This document shows, piece after piece, positions 26,706-34,939 of a DNA stretch of 49,194 nt. Each line of letters starts with the position of its first letter. The stretch's first letter is position 1. Under the pieces are notes generated by a model. The model saw only the letters and a program-made list of their open reading frames with translations, did not search any database and was not told the DNA's origin. Made by a program: the position numbers and the translations under genes. The stretch comes from Oscillospiraceae bacterium (GTDB lineage: Bacteria > Bacillota > Clostridia > Oscillospirales > Oscillospiraceae): NCBI GenBank assembly GCA_015068225.1, contig SVKX01000011.1, positions 1 through 49,194 on the forward strand, in the 5' to 3' direction.

Positions 26706-28109
26706 TTATTGAGGGACATTTCCCCGAATGGGATCCAGAATATCAGCGGCGTCAAAAATGCCTGCATAGGTATTGGAGTGGGCCATCTGGCTGCCGGTGA
26801 CCAGAAGGCGCTTCATCAGGAAGTGGGAACTTCCTGCGCCGGCGGGAACTGTCCCGGTTTGGAAGCCCAGATAGCAACGGAAGCCGGCGCTTTGCAAAAC
26901 ATTGTATTTGCTGCCGGAATATTCTTCGATCTCGCTGTTCTGGGCATAGACCAGAATGTTGGTCTGACCCATTACAGGTGTGATCTCTGCTGCCCAGGAG
27001 CGCAGATCTGTCTGGATCTCTGCCGCACTGATGCCTCCGTAGGAATTGTTGCCATAGGTATAGCAGGCCAGTTCATATCCCTGCTCCCGCAAGGCATTTA
27101 CCAGCGTGCTGGCGCCTTGCACCTGCTGATCGTAGTAGGCTTGGCCTTTTTCGGCTTTTGTGGCGGCATCGATACGGTAGCCGAAAATGCCGTCATAGCC
27201 GGAGGGGGCCAGTACCGCCCGGGCGCCACGGTAGGAGAAATCCGGATGTCCGGCGATGAAATCGTTAAGGATAGGAACAAGGTCGTAATTTCCGGTGACA
27301 GTGTTACCCTGGGCGTCTACCATCTGGCAGGTGATCTGACCGTTTTCGTCTACGATCATGCGGCTGGCAAATCCTGCACCGTCTTTATCCGCTTCGCCAT
27401 CCCCGTTGCCGTCTACCATGTAGGTGTAGTAGTTGGCATTGGTCTGCACAAGAAGCAGGGGCCTTTTACCCAGAGGAAGACGGATGGATAGAGCCTCCAC
27501 CTGAGTCTTGCCGTCGTTGGACTCCTGAATAGAAACCAGATCGCTGAGGCTCACCAGAATATAGCCTTTGTCATAAAGCTGCTGCAGGATCTTGGAGAAT
27601 TCGCCGGTAGTGACAAAGTTTCGGTTGTAAGCCGTGCCATAGGCGGCGTTGGTGAAAGCCCGGGAGGGATCTGCGATCAGGGTGTGGAAGGACAGAACAG
27701 TGATCTGGGACGGATCCGACCAGGTGACCATGTTGGTCTCAGCCTTTGCATATTCAGCTTGTTTAGCGCCCAGCTCCGGATAGGCCGTAATGTCACCGGG
27801 GAAAGTGTCAATCAGATCCACAGCCGCCTGATAGTCATAGTTTGCGGCGAGCTGAGCAGCGTCCGCAAGAAGCTGCTGGACGGTTTCTGCATAAATGTCC
27901 ACAGTGGGACCGGTGCTGGACGGTGTGATGTCTGTGGGAAGTGTTTCATCCTGAGAGGGTCTGCGGCTCAAAGAACCGGCAACGAAGATGATGATCAGAA
28001 TGACTGTCACGACCATAATGATCGTGGGAAGATAGGCTTCTTTGATAATCTCCATTCGGGTTTTGCGGCGTCTGCGCGGATTTACCGGGCGTCGGGTGTT
28101 TTCTTCCAT
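26706..28109 (-). CDS. Deacetylase-fold (CE4-like) membrane-anchored protein, degenerate
   Basis: A 467-aa protein: basic Arg-rich tail (about 1-20), one membrane helix (about 28-48), a helical linker, then a domain like the polysaccharide deacetylase proteins of gut Clostridia (ITVLSFHTLIAD, ALREQGYELACYTYGNNSYGG). The catalytic Asp pair normally near NYY reads TNANYY (about 222-227), and the metal-binding H-x3-H reads CYTYGN (about 350), so catalysis is unlikely. An insert DGNGDGEADKDG could bind calcium. It may bind a wall polymer rather than cut it. Own promoter upstream. Confidence 0.75.
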   Translation of the reverse strand: MEENTRRPVNPRRRRKTRMEIIKEAYLPTIIMVVTVILIIIFVAGSLSRRPSQDETLPTDITPSSTGPTVDIYAETVQQLLADAAQLAANYDYQAAVDLIDTFPGDITAYPELGAKQAEYAKAETNMVTWSDPSQITVLSFHTLIADPSRAFTNAAYGTAYNRNFVTTGEFSKILQQLYDKGYILVSLSDLVSIQESNDGKTQVEALSIRLPLGKRPLLLVQTNANYYTYMVDGNGDGEADKDGAGFASRMIVDENGQITCQMVDAQGNTVTGNYDLVPILNDFIAGHPDFSYRGARAVLAPSGYDGIFGYRIDAATKAEKGQAYYDQQVQGASTLVNALREQGYELACYTYGNNSYGGISAAEIQTDLRSWAAEITPVMGQTNILVYAQNSEIEEYSGSKYNVLQSAGFRCYLGFQTGTVPAGAGSSHFLMKRLLVTGSQMAHSNTYAGIFDAADILDPIRGNVPQ

Positions 28110-28143
28110 GTCGGTCCCTGCCTTTCTTGGGTTTTATACATTA

Positions 28144-28172
28144 ATTATATCGGTATTTTCCAGTAAATGCAA
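28144..28172 (-). promoter_or_regulatory. Promoter of the deacetylase-like gene
   Basis: Minus strand TTGCAT (28172-28167), 17-bp spacer, TATAAT (28149-28144). Confidence 0.75.
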
Positions 28173-28213
28173 GTTTTTGCAGCAAAAAGTTAGGGAAATT
28201 AAGTTTGCGAAAT

Positions 28214-28245
28214 AAACATCCCCGCCCGGATGGGTGGGGATGTTT
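28214..28245 (-). terminator. Terminator after element A
   Basis: AAACATCCCC pairs with GGGGATGTTT and the tail is T-rich on the minus strand. It follows directly after the CCA of the duplicated tRNA-Ala 3' end. Confidence 0.75.
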
Positions 28246-28247
28246 TA

Positions 28248-28379
28248 TGGTGGACCTGAGGAGATTTGTTTGCATTTTCGCAAAGCGAAAATAGTTGTTG
28301 CGCTCTGTCAAGCCACCGCGCGCAACAGTCCACCGGACTGTTGCGTTTATATCTTCGAATCTCCTTCAGTGAATGCCAT
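28248..28379 (-). ncRNA. Structured element A ending in a tRNA-Ala 3' end
   Basis: On the minus strand this starts ATGGCATTCACTGAAGG and ends with 19 bases (28248-28266) identical to the 3' end of the neighbouring tRNA-Ala, including CCA. The core (28260-28364) is closed by GGAGATT/AATCTCC, where the 3' strand is the tRNA tail itself. Inside are hairpin 1 GCAACAGTCC/GGACTGTTGC, a weaker hairpin 2 GCGC/GCGC, and hairpin 3 ATTTTCGC/GCGAAAAT followed by GCAAAC. Element B near tRNA-Pro has the same plan. A terminator follows. It could be a small RNA, a mobile element or a tRNA pseudogene remnant. Confidence 0.65.
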
Positions 28380-28383
28380 ACCA

Positions 28384-28414
28384 ATAAAAAAACCACCCCA
28401 TCGGGATGGTTTTC
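28384..28414 (-). terminator. Terminator of tRNA-Ala
   Basis: AACCATCCC/GGGGTGGTT with loop GAT and a T7-type tail on the minus strand, just after the tRNA. Confidence 0.85.
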
Positions 28415-28418
28415 TTAT

Positions 28419-28494
28419 TGGTGGACCTGAGGAGATTCGAACTCCCGACCCCTACAATGCGAATGTAATGCGCTCCCAGCTGCGCTACAGGCCC
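28419..28494 (-). tRNA. tRNA-Ala (CGC)
   Basis: 76 nt with encoded CCA. The acceptor stem GGGCCTG/CAGGTCC carries the G3:U70 pair, the alanine identity element. The anticodon loop TTCGCAT gives anticodon CGC (codon GCG). The T arm is GGGAGTTCGAATCTCCT. The promoter upstream is near-perfect. Confidence 0.95.
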
Positions 28495-28506
28495 ATAACA
28501 GTACTG

Positions 28507-28535
28507 ATTATACTTCTGCGGGAATGCTTTGTCAA
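28507..28535 (-). promoter_or_regulatory. Promoter of tRNA-Ala
   Basis: Minus strand consensus TTGACA (28535-28530), 17-bp spacer, TATAAT (28512-28507). Transcription would start about six bases before the mature tRNA. Confidence 0.9.
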
Positions 28536-28550
28536 GCGGCAAGATTGGAA

Positions 28551-28576
28551 AGAGGACGCCTGTACAGGCGTCCTCT
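28551..28576 (-). terminator. Terminator of the PAP2 operon
   Basis: 12-bp stem AGAGGACGCCTG/CAGGCGTCCTCT with a 2-base centre, followed by TTTCC on the minus strand. Confidence 0.75.
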
Positions 28577-28584
28577 TGTGGGGG

Positions 28585-29169
28585 TTATTTTTGAAGTTTG
28601 TGCTGTTCGTATGCGGAAAAACCCTTATTGACCAGCCATGTTCCCAGAAATGCAAAACCGACGCCAAGACCTACGGAGAAAAGCACATCGGTAGGATAGT
28701 GGACATACAGATACAGCCGGGAAAATGCGATCAGACAGGCTAGGATCATGGCGGGGATGCCCAGCTTTTTGTTTCCAATCAGCAAAGCGGTGGCGGCCTC
28801 AAAGGAAGCCAGCGTATGCCCTGAGGGGAAGGAGAAATCGTGGGGCGCGGCGATCAGCAAGGAGATTTCCTTACCGAAATGAGCCAGCTGATAATCGTAG
28901 GGGCGAATGCGGGCAATCAGCGGCTTCATGGTTACATTGCATACCAATAGGCCCATGATCAGCGCGGCTCCCATGGAAAGACCAATCTTGCGGTATTTGG
29001 GGAAGAAGAGCAGTACCACAGCCACAGCAATCCAGAAGATGCCCGCGTCGCCCAAAACTGTGATCAGGGGCATTACGAAATCCAGAAAGGCGCAGCGGAG
29101 CGTTCCGGCAATCCAGTCCAGAATGGGCAGATCAAAGCTCTCTGCAAAAAAGTTTAGGAGCATGTCCAT
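28585..29169 (-). CDS. PAP2-family membrane phosphatase
   Basis: A 194-aa integral membrane protein with the three acid-phosphatase motifs: KPLIARIRP, SFPSGHT and SRLYLYVHYPTD. PAP2 proteins like this remove phosphate from lipid phosphates such as undecaprenyl pyrophosphate, recycling the carrier for wall polymers; the exact substrate is not set by sequence. Its ATG overlaps the preceding gene's TAA by one base. Last gene of a four-gene envelope operon with the GT2-GtrA fusion. Confidence 0.9.
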   Translation of the reverse strand: MDMLLNFFAESFDLPILDWIAGTLRCAFLDFVMPLITVLGDAGIFWIAVAVVLLFFPKYRKIGLSMGAALIMGLLVCNVTMKPLIARIRPYDYQLAHFGKEISLLIAAPHDFSFPSGHTLASFEAATALLIGNKKLGIPAMILACLIAFSRLYLYVHYPTDVLFSVGLGVGFAFLGTWLVNKGFSAYEQHKLQK

Positions 29170-30590
29170 TATTTCTTATCCTCCTCAAACAGGGGATAAA
29201 GGGTCATGGGCTCCAGCATGTTTCCGGAGGGGAGATACACAGGGTTGCCGTCCTCGGGGGAGAATACGACAGTTAAGGTAACCTTGCCGTTACCGCTTCG
29301 TTCCTCCTTAACCCAGCCCTTGAAGATCTTGCCCTCGGGGGTAGTGACCTCCGGAAGGGTCAGTGTGGCAGTATCGGCATCTACGAAGGTGGACTGTATT
29401 ACCTGGTCTTCATGCATAAAGGTAAGCAGACTCTGAACCTTCTGTTCCTGAACAGCTACATTGGTAGCCTCCATGACCATCCACTTGCCGGCGCTGTCCT
29501 TTTCAAAGAAGAGGGTATTGTTCAGCTCGTGGGTTTTGACAGAGCCGTCATGGCGGGTCAGCCTCAGTTCGAAATCCACCTTAATGGAGAACAGTGTGTC
29601 AGAGTACCGGTAGTAATCGCTGTAAACCGCATCGGTAAAGTCGAAGGAAGCATAAGACTGCATCCAGCCCAGCTCGGAGCTTTGCAGGGTCTTGTAGAAC
29701 TGGGAATCTGCCTGATAGTATTTTGAGACCTCCCAGAGACTCACATTGCCAATCATATACTTGGCATAAGTTTGAACAGCCGTCACAGCTATTTCTTTTT
29801 CTTCTGTGGAGGCTTCCATGACCGGGATGGCGGGGGAGTAAATGCCGGTCTGAGAGTCCCTTGTCAGTGCGATCACATTGCCGGCGGCATCTTTGGCGGT
29901 GACCACAGGCTCTACCATAAGTCCGGAAAGGAAAAGCCGCTCCATGCGGAATCCATGGATGCCATCCGGCAGGTATTTTTCTGCTACTGTGCTGACTTTG
30001 CGAACAACATGGCTGTCATCCAGTGCAACACCGTTGACATACACGGTCTGCCCCGGAAGCCGGTCGATCAGTACGCTCTGGGTGCGGTCAAAGAACACTT
30101 CTACCTTGCCCAGTTCCCACTGAGGGATGTCCGTCTGGTTTTCCGCACCACCGGTGAGGGAGAAGGAGGCGATCTTTTTCTCGCCAAGCTTTACAATGTA
30201 CTTTTTGTCACCGGAAAGACCGGCAGAGGTTTCCAGGCAGGTCAGCTCACTGTCGCCCACCAGGGATTCCATACAGGCGGCAAAGCTGCGGCTGTTTTCA
30301 AAGTCGGTATCTTCCACTTCTGCCAGCCGGTAGATATTCTCCCAATCGGGATCTTCAAAAAGTTCTGCGAAGACCTGATCCCGCTTGTGATTTGGCTGGG
30401 AGGCCTCGTATTTGATCAGCCAGTCCCGCAGAGGCTCCATGACCAGCAGGATCGCCGCAAAGAAGACGACGATAAAGGCGGCATAGATGCTGTAAAAAAT
30501 GATCGTACCCTTTTTGCTCCGGGGCTTTTGCCGTCTGGGCCGGCGCACGGGGGGCTGTGTACTTGCATATTTTCCCTGATACATAATCAT
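29169..30590 (-). CDS. Membrane-anchored extracellular protein (TcaA-like layout)
   Basis: A 473-aa protein: basic cytoplasmic tail rich in Arg/Lys/Pro, one membrane helix (about 30-52), then an all-extracellular region. The segment QTVYVNGVALDD and the later fold resemble the repeated domains of TcaA/YvbJ-type envelope proteins, and the C-terminal 60 residues (TPEGKIFKGWVKEE) look like an InlB-type beta repeat. The function is unknown. It starts in an ATGA overlap with the phosphodiester glycosidase gene, and a paralogous pair lies at 34940-37136. Confidence 0.6.
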   Translation of the reverse strand: MIMYQGKYASTQPPVRRPRRQKPRSKKGTIIFYSIYAAFIVVFFAAILLVMEPLRDWLIKYEASQPNHKRDQVFAELFEDPDWENIYRLAEVEDTDFENSRSFAACMESLVGDSELTCLETSAGLSGDKKYIVKLGEKKIASFSLTGGAENQTDIPQWELGKVEVFFDRTQSVLIDRLPGQTVYVNGVALDDSHVVRKVSTVAEKYLPDGIHGFRMERLFLSGLMVEPVVTAKDAAGNVIALTRDSQTGIYSPAIPVMEASTEEKEIAVTAVQTYAKYMIGNVSLWEVSKYYQADSQFYKTLQSSELGWMQSYASFDFTDAVYSDYYRYSDTLFSIKVDFELRLTRHDGSVKTHELNNTLFFEKDSAGKWMVMEATNVAVQEQKVQSLLTFMHEDQVIQSTFVDADTATLTLPEVTTPEGKIFKGWVKEERSGNGKVTLTVVFSPEDGNPVYLPSGNMLEPMTLYPLFEEDKK

Positions 30591-31705
30591 CCCTCGCTAC
30601 CGGGCCGGACCATAAAGAAGGTCGGCATTCTTCTGGGCTCCTTCTGCAGGAGCGAGTAGTTGTTGATCATATGGATTTCGTCTTTGGTTCCCATTTTGCC
30701 GCAGGTATCCTTGTAGAGCATGACTGTGGAGGAGCCGCCGTCCAGATTGCAGGCATTGACCGCACCGTATTCCACCATGATGTCGATAATATCTGCATAA
30801 GAGCCACCGAGAGAACCGGCCTGCCGACCGTCAATGCACAGGAAAATCACTGTGCCGTCGGCCCGCTGACCGATGGCGGTTCTGGGGTTCCAACCGGAAT
30901 TGGAATTATATGCCTCTTCGTTGATGGCACCGTCCATAATCAGGACCGGACCAAAGCAACAGCCGTCACGGATCTTCAGCTCTTTGGCTTTGCTTGCGGT
31001 CATGGTCTTGGCGACCACCATAATGTTGTCCTCATTAAAGCCCACAAAGCCTTCCTCGGGGGCGTTACCGGTTTCCCAAACCACTTCACCGCCAGCGATG
31101 ACAAGACCTTCCGGAACACTGCCTACAACAGAACTGGAGGTGCCGTTATCAAAGAATGCACCGGCATTGATGGCAGCGATGGCACCTTCGGTGACGATCT
31201 GGTGATTGATACGGGTGCCGGGGATATCCGTGGAGAACTTCTCCGAGGAGGTGGCCATATAAACGGAAGAGGGGTCCCGGATCAGCATCACATAGGCAGA
31301 GTATGTATCGCCGGACACATACTCAATGCGAATGCCGTCGGGGTGATCTTTCCATTCCTCATTGGTAAGACTGTTTCCGGGCTGGATAACGATCTGCTCC
31401 GAAACAGAAACATCGTTGGGAAGGGTAGCGGAGATGTTTTCCTGGATCTGCTGCACGGTTTCCTCTCCGATGAATAGGGCAGGGAACCACTTCATGCCGC
31501 TGGATTCCAGCATGGACATGGTCAGCACATCTCTGGCAGATGTAGAAGGTCCGTTGAAGATCAGATTGCAGATCATGCAAAGACCGATTACTAGAAGAAA
31601 CACAGTAGTAAAAAGGAACAGCAGGAAACGGAGCAGGACACGTACAAATACTTTTCCTGCCCGCCGCTTAGGTCTGGGGGTGATGGCTCTTTGTCTGTTT
31701 TCCAT
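30587..31705 (-). CDS. Phosphodiester glycosidase family protein (NAGPA domain), copy 1
   Basis: A 372-aa protein with a basic tail, one membrane helix (about 25-50) and an extracellular NAGPA domain. Signature segments are AAINAGAFF, NPRTAIGQRADG, IDGRQ and GAVNACNLDGGSSTVM. This family hydrolyses sugar-phosphodiester bonds in some members and is common in wall-polymer gene sets. The natural substrate is unknown. It sits between the GT2-GtrA gene and the TcaA-like gene and overlaps the latter by four bases. A second copy lies at 36030-37136. Confidence 0.85.
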   Translation of the reverse strand: MENRQRAITPRPKRRAGKVFVRVLLRFLLFLFTTVFLLVIGLCMICNLIFNGPSTSARDVLTMSMLESSGMKWFPALFIGEETVQQIQENISATLPNDVSVSEQIVIQPGNSLTNEEWKDHPDGIRIEYVSGDTYSAYVMLIRDPSSVYMATSSEKFSTDIPGTRINHQIVTEGAIAAINAGAFFDNGTSSSVVGSVPEGLVIAGGEVVWETGNAPEEGFVGFNEDNIMVVAKTMTASKAKELKIRDGCCFGPVLIMDGAINEEAYNSNSGWNPRTAIGQRADGTVIFLCIDGRQAGSLGGSYADIIDIMVEYGAVNACNLDGGSSTVMLYKDTCGKMGTKDEIHMINNYSLLQKEPRRMPTFFMVRPGSEG

Positions 31706-31731
31706 ATGTATTTACCTCGTGGATTTCAGGC

Positions 31732-32829
31732 TTAGTTTTCTTTCTTTTTGGCGAAGACCCAGCGCTGCTGGATCAGGAAACTGGCGATAAACAGCACTAC
31801 CATAACCAGGCCGTATACCAGCCCTCGCAGCAAAGGCGCATATTCAATGCCCAGCAGCATGTAAACGCCTTCGGTCAGCAGAATCTGGACCAGCAGCTGG
31901 GGCAGAGCCAGTGCATAATACTTCAGCATTGCTTTCCAGACATTTTCGCCGGAATGGAATACGAATTTCTGGTTCATGTAAAAATTCAGCAGGGAGGATA
32001 CTGCCCGGGCGCACAGGGCGCACAGACTGGTAAGGGCGATTCCGTCAAAAAAGTCCGTATGTAACACAGCGCACAAAAGTACATAAAGCGTCCAGTCTAC
32101 GCATGCGCTCAGAAGAGAACTGGCTGCATACCGGAAGAAATGGGCAAAGATCAGCTTGTAGATCCGCCAGGAATCCCGCACAGCCCGAAAATGTGAGCTT
32201 TGGTTTTCCTCAATATAGACGGTTTGAATGGTAACCTCGTCAAAGGCGATACCATATTCCTTGGTAGCCAGCAGCATGTTGGTTTCGTATTCAAACCGGT
32301 CACCAGCAATGGCAGACAGTGTGGGAAGGTCCTTACGGGGGATCGCCCGCAGGCCGGTCTGCGTGTCGGAAATAGTCATGCCTACGAAGGCTTTGAATAC
32401 AAAAGAGGTGATCTTGTTGCCGTTGCGGCTTTTAAAGGGAACATCCGGCTGATCAAAATCCCGTACGCCAAGTACGAGCCGGTCGGTTTCCATCATGTGC
32501 AGGGCACAGGCCTTGATGTCAGCGGGGTGGTGCTGACCATCGCCGTCTGCCGTCACAACGCCAAGGGCATCGGGACGGTTCTGCAGAAACCAAGAAAAAG
32601 CGGTCTTCAGCGCAGCGCCCTTGCCGCGATTCACCTCGTGGTGCAGCAGATGCACTTCCGGGTGCCGGGCAGCTTCTTCAAAATAGTGCAGTTTTTCCGG
32701 CTTACTTCCGTCATTAATCAGAATAATATCGGTGAACCCATACTCTATTAATCCATCGATCACGCCTATAAGCTTTGTGTCGGGATCCAGAGACGGGAGG
32801 ACCACAGAAATATCAGAAAGATTTGGCAT
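31732..32829 (-). CDS. GT2 glycosyltransferase fused to a GtrA-like membrane domain
   Basis: A 365-aa fusion. The N-terminal GT2 domain (about 1-225, ISVVLPSLDPD, LINDGSK, GKGAALKTAF, TADGDGQH with the DxD-type motif, QTGLRAIP) resembles polyprenyl-phosphate mannose/glucose synthases. The C-terminal about 130 residues have four hydrophobic helices of the GtrA family, which is thought to flip lipid-linked sugars. It probably makes and moves a lipid-phosphate sugar for wall or glycan decoration. The ATG at 32829 has AAAGGAG upstream; the frame's upstream extension is not supported. First gene of a four-gene operon. Confidence 0.88.
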   Translation of the reverse strand: MPNLSDISVVLPSLDPDTKLIGVIDGLIEYGFTDIILINDGSKPEKLHYFEEAARHPEVHLLHHEVNRGKGAALKTAFSWFLQNRPDALGVVTADGDGQHHPADIKACALHMMETDRLVLGVRDFDQPDVPFKSRNGNKITSFVFKAFVGMTISDTQTGLRAIPRKDLPTLSAIAGDRFEYETNMLLATKEYGIAFDEVTIQTVYIEENQSSHFRAVRDSWRIYKLIFAHFFRYAASSLLSACVDWTLYVLLCAVLHTDFFDGIALTSLCALCARAVSSLLNFYMNQKFVFHSGENVWKAMLKYYALALPQLLVQILLTEGVYMLLGIEYAPLLRGLVYGLVMVVLFIASFLIQQRWVFAKKKEN

Positions 32830-32899
32830 AGCAACTCCTTTCCCGCGCGGACAGCAATGGTACCTAGGTTTGCGATCTGCTGTATGGCAGGCAACCAAC

Positions 32900-32928
32900 A
32901 TTATAGCACATTCGAAATCAATATGGAA
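32900..32928 (-). promoter_or_regulatory. Promoter of the GT2-GtrA operon
   Basis: Minus strand TATAAT (32905-32900) with an extended TGC, and a weak -35 TTCCAT 17 bases upstream. Confidence 0.6.
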
Positions 32929-32995
32929 GTCTTTTTGCGTATATGTTTCTTGCTTTTTCGCAATAATTGTTGGAAAGTGTGGCATTTATGACCAT

Positions 32996-33031
32996 AAAAA
33001 GCAGGTCAGGTATTAAAATACCTGACCTGCT
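32996..33031 (-). terminator. Terminator of the hexosamine-kinase gene
   Basis: Perfect 15-bp stem AGCAGGTCAGGTATT/AATACCTGACCTGCT with a T5 tail on the minus strand. Confidence 0.9.
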
Positions 33032-33041
33032 GATATGAATA

Positions 33042-34118
33042 TTAGTTAGCCTGCTCTTCTTCTACGATGCGGGCCATTTCCTCCCACTTGGATTCCATGT
33101 CGGCAACCAGCTTGAACTGGGTACGGCAGCGGTCCAGATTGTGGCCCTCACGGTGAACAGCAAAGTAGTGGTCGCCGTCCAGATAGTCTGTCAGGAAGCG
33201 CAGACCGCATTCCAGTGTCATCGTCTTGGCGCCCATAGGAAGCATCTTCTTTTCCTGCTCGGTGAGGCCGGGACAGGCCTTCAGGAAGCCGCGGGTAAAG
33301 GTACGGAACAGCTCCAGACTCATGGTGACCTTGGACAGATCCTTTTCGTCCTCTGCTGCGGTAGCAGCGCCAAAGCGGATGGAGTCGCCGAAGTCATAGC
33401 TGCTGAGACCGGGCATAACGGTGTCCAGATCGATGACGCACAGGGGAGTGCGCTCGGCAGCATCCAGCATAACATTGTTCAGCTTGGTGTCATTGTGGGT
33501 GACCCGCAGGGGCAGCTGGCCGGCCTTCTGCATAGCGACCAGAGTGCCAGCCTCTTTTTCCCGGGCCAGAACGAAAGCAATCTCGTCACGGACCTCTGCA
33601 GCTCTGCCCATAACATCGGCCTCGAGGACTTCGTGGAAGATGCGGTAGCGGTCAGGAGTGTTGTGGAAGTTGGCAATGGTCTCATGCAGGGTGGCGGCGG
33701 GGAAATCCTTCAGCTGCTGCTGGAAGGTGCCAAAGGCCACAGCACTCTGATAGAAGTCCATGGCGTTTTCCGGTGCCTGCAGGCACAGGCTGTCCTCTAC
33801 AAATTCGTATACACGCCAGTAGGTATCGTCGGCATGGTGCAGGAAAGCATTTCCTTCTGTGGTGTAGACCAGGGTCAGCACCCGGCGGGGATCGCTCTGG
33901 GATTTGCGCAGATACTCTGTGACAGATGCGATGTTCTGCATCAGGGCAGGAACATCCTTAAAAATGTGATTGTTGATCTTCTGGAGAATATAGCGGTGAC
34001 CGGTAGCAGTGACCACCAGGTAGGTCTCATTGATATGACCGCAGCCGTAGCGCTCGCAGCTGGTGGGCTCTGCGTCCAGCCGGAAATTGTCGAGAACGGA
34101 TTTGTGAAGAACTTCCAT
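33042..34118 (-). CDS. nahK: N-acetylhexosamine 1-kinase (NahK-like)
   Basis: A 358-aa aminoglycoside-phosphotransferase-fold kinase. It shares with the bifidobacterial NahK the motifs YGCGHINETYLV, RYILQKINNHIF, the catalytic loop RVTHNDTKLNN, the metal-binding IDLDTVMPG and FGDSIRFGA, and the same length. NahK phosphorylates GlcNAc or GalNAc at C1 for salvage of sugars from mucin and milk glycans. Here no lacto-N-biose phosphorylase is adjacent, so the source of substrate is unknown. AGGAGG precedes the ATG; it has its own promoter and terminator. Confidence 0.85.
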   Translation of the reverse strand: MEVLHKSVLDNFRLDAEPTSCERYGCGHINETYLVVTATGHRYILQKINNHIFKDVPALMQNIASVTEYLRKSQSDPRRVLTLVYTTEGNAFLHHADDTYWRVYEFVEDSLCLQAPENAMDFYQSAVAFGTFQQQLKDFPAATLHETIANFHNTPDRYRIFHEVLEADVMGRAAEVRDEIAFVLAREKEAGTLVAMQKAGQLPLRVTHNDTKLNNVMLDAAERTPLCVIDLDTVMPGLSSYDFGDSIRFGAATAAEDEKDLSKVTMSLELFRTFTRGFLKACPGLTEQEKKMLPMGAKTMTLECGLRFLTDYLDGDHYFAVHREGHNLDRCRTQFKLVADMESKWEEMARIVEEEQAN

Positions 34119-34201
34119 AAAAAATGCCTCCTAAAAAATGTCTTTAATTCATGTATGGGACCGCGGGGTATGCAGGTATTCGGGAATTATTTACATTTTT
34201 T

Positions 34202-34230
34202 ATTGTAGCATACGGAACGACTTCCTGCAA
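34202..34230 (-). promoter_or_regulatory. Promoter of the hexosamine-kinase gene
   Basis: Minus strand TTGCAG (34230-34225), 17-bp spacer, TACAAT (34207-34202) with an extended TGC. Confidence 0.7.
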
Positions 34231-34292
34231 TACCGCAAACTTCTTTTGATTTTATACAAATCGACTGTTTCGCTGCTGCCGCAAAACAAAAA

Positions 34293-34321
34293 ACAAGCAG
34301 GAGCGGTAAAAATCGCTCCTG
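34293..34321 (-). terminator. Terminator of mntP
   Basis: CAGGAGCG/CGCTCCTG stem; on the minus strand it is followed by CTTG and T6. Confidence 0.85.
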
Positions 34322-34331
34322 TTTGCAAATA

Positions 34332-34916
34332 TCACAAAAAGCTGGAAATAAAAATCTCCAATCCGATCACGATCAGAATAATGCCTCCCAGAATACCGGC
34401 TTTTCCTGCCAGCCGTGTGCCGGCTTTTTTTCCAATGGCAAGACCTGCCATACAGATTCCAAAAGTCACCGCGGCAATGATGCCGGCGCAAGCAAGCGCC
34501 ATACTCAGATCATACTCAGCGATGGTAAAACCCACAGATAAGGCATCGATAGAGGTGGCGATTCCTTGCACCAGCAATGCGGCAAGCCCGACCCGTGGCG
34601 ATTCTTCCAGAGAATCGCTGTCATAAAAGCTGTCAAGGATCATTTTGATGCCGATAAAGGACAGAAGTGCCAGCGCGATCCATGGAATCAGTGTTTCAAA
34701 AGCCTCAAAGTACTGGACCACGGTGTGGATGCAGATCCAGCCAATCAGAGGCATCACTGCCTGAAAACCGGCGAAGATACCGGCAATGCCGAACATTTTT
34801 ACAGGCCGCATCCGGGGCTCATTCAGCCCGTTGGCAAGGGATACGGAGAATGCGTCCATAGCCAGTCCGATGCCCAGCAGAATGCTGTTGAAAAAGAATA
34901 CAAAATTCCACTGCAT
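34332..34916 (-). CDS. mntP: Manganese efflux pump MntP
   Basis: A 194-aa protein with six hydrophobic helices and the paired Asp motifs of MntP: GLAMDAFSVSLANG near the N-terminus and GIATSIDALSVGF in the second half. MntP exports Mn2+ to avoid toxicity. It follows the TcaA-like gene by 23 bases on the same strand and could be co-transcribed. I see no yybP-ykoY riboswitch upstream. Another metal exporter (CDF) lies at 38140-39312. Confidence 0.93.
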   Translation of the reverse strand: MQWNFVFFFNSILLGIGLAMDAFSVSLANGLNEPRMRPVKMFGIAGIFAGFQAVMPLIGWICIHTVVQYFEAFETLIPWIALALLSFIGIKMILDSFYDSDSLEESPRVGLAALLVQGIATSIDALSVGFTIAEYDLSMALACAGIIAAVTFGICMAGLAIGKKAGTRLAGKAGILGGIILIVIGLEIFISSFL

Positions 34917-34939
34917 GTATGATAGTTGCCTCCTTGGGG

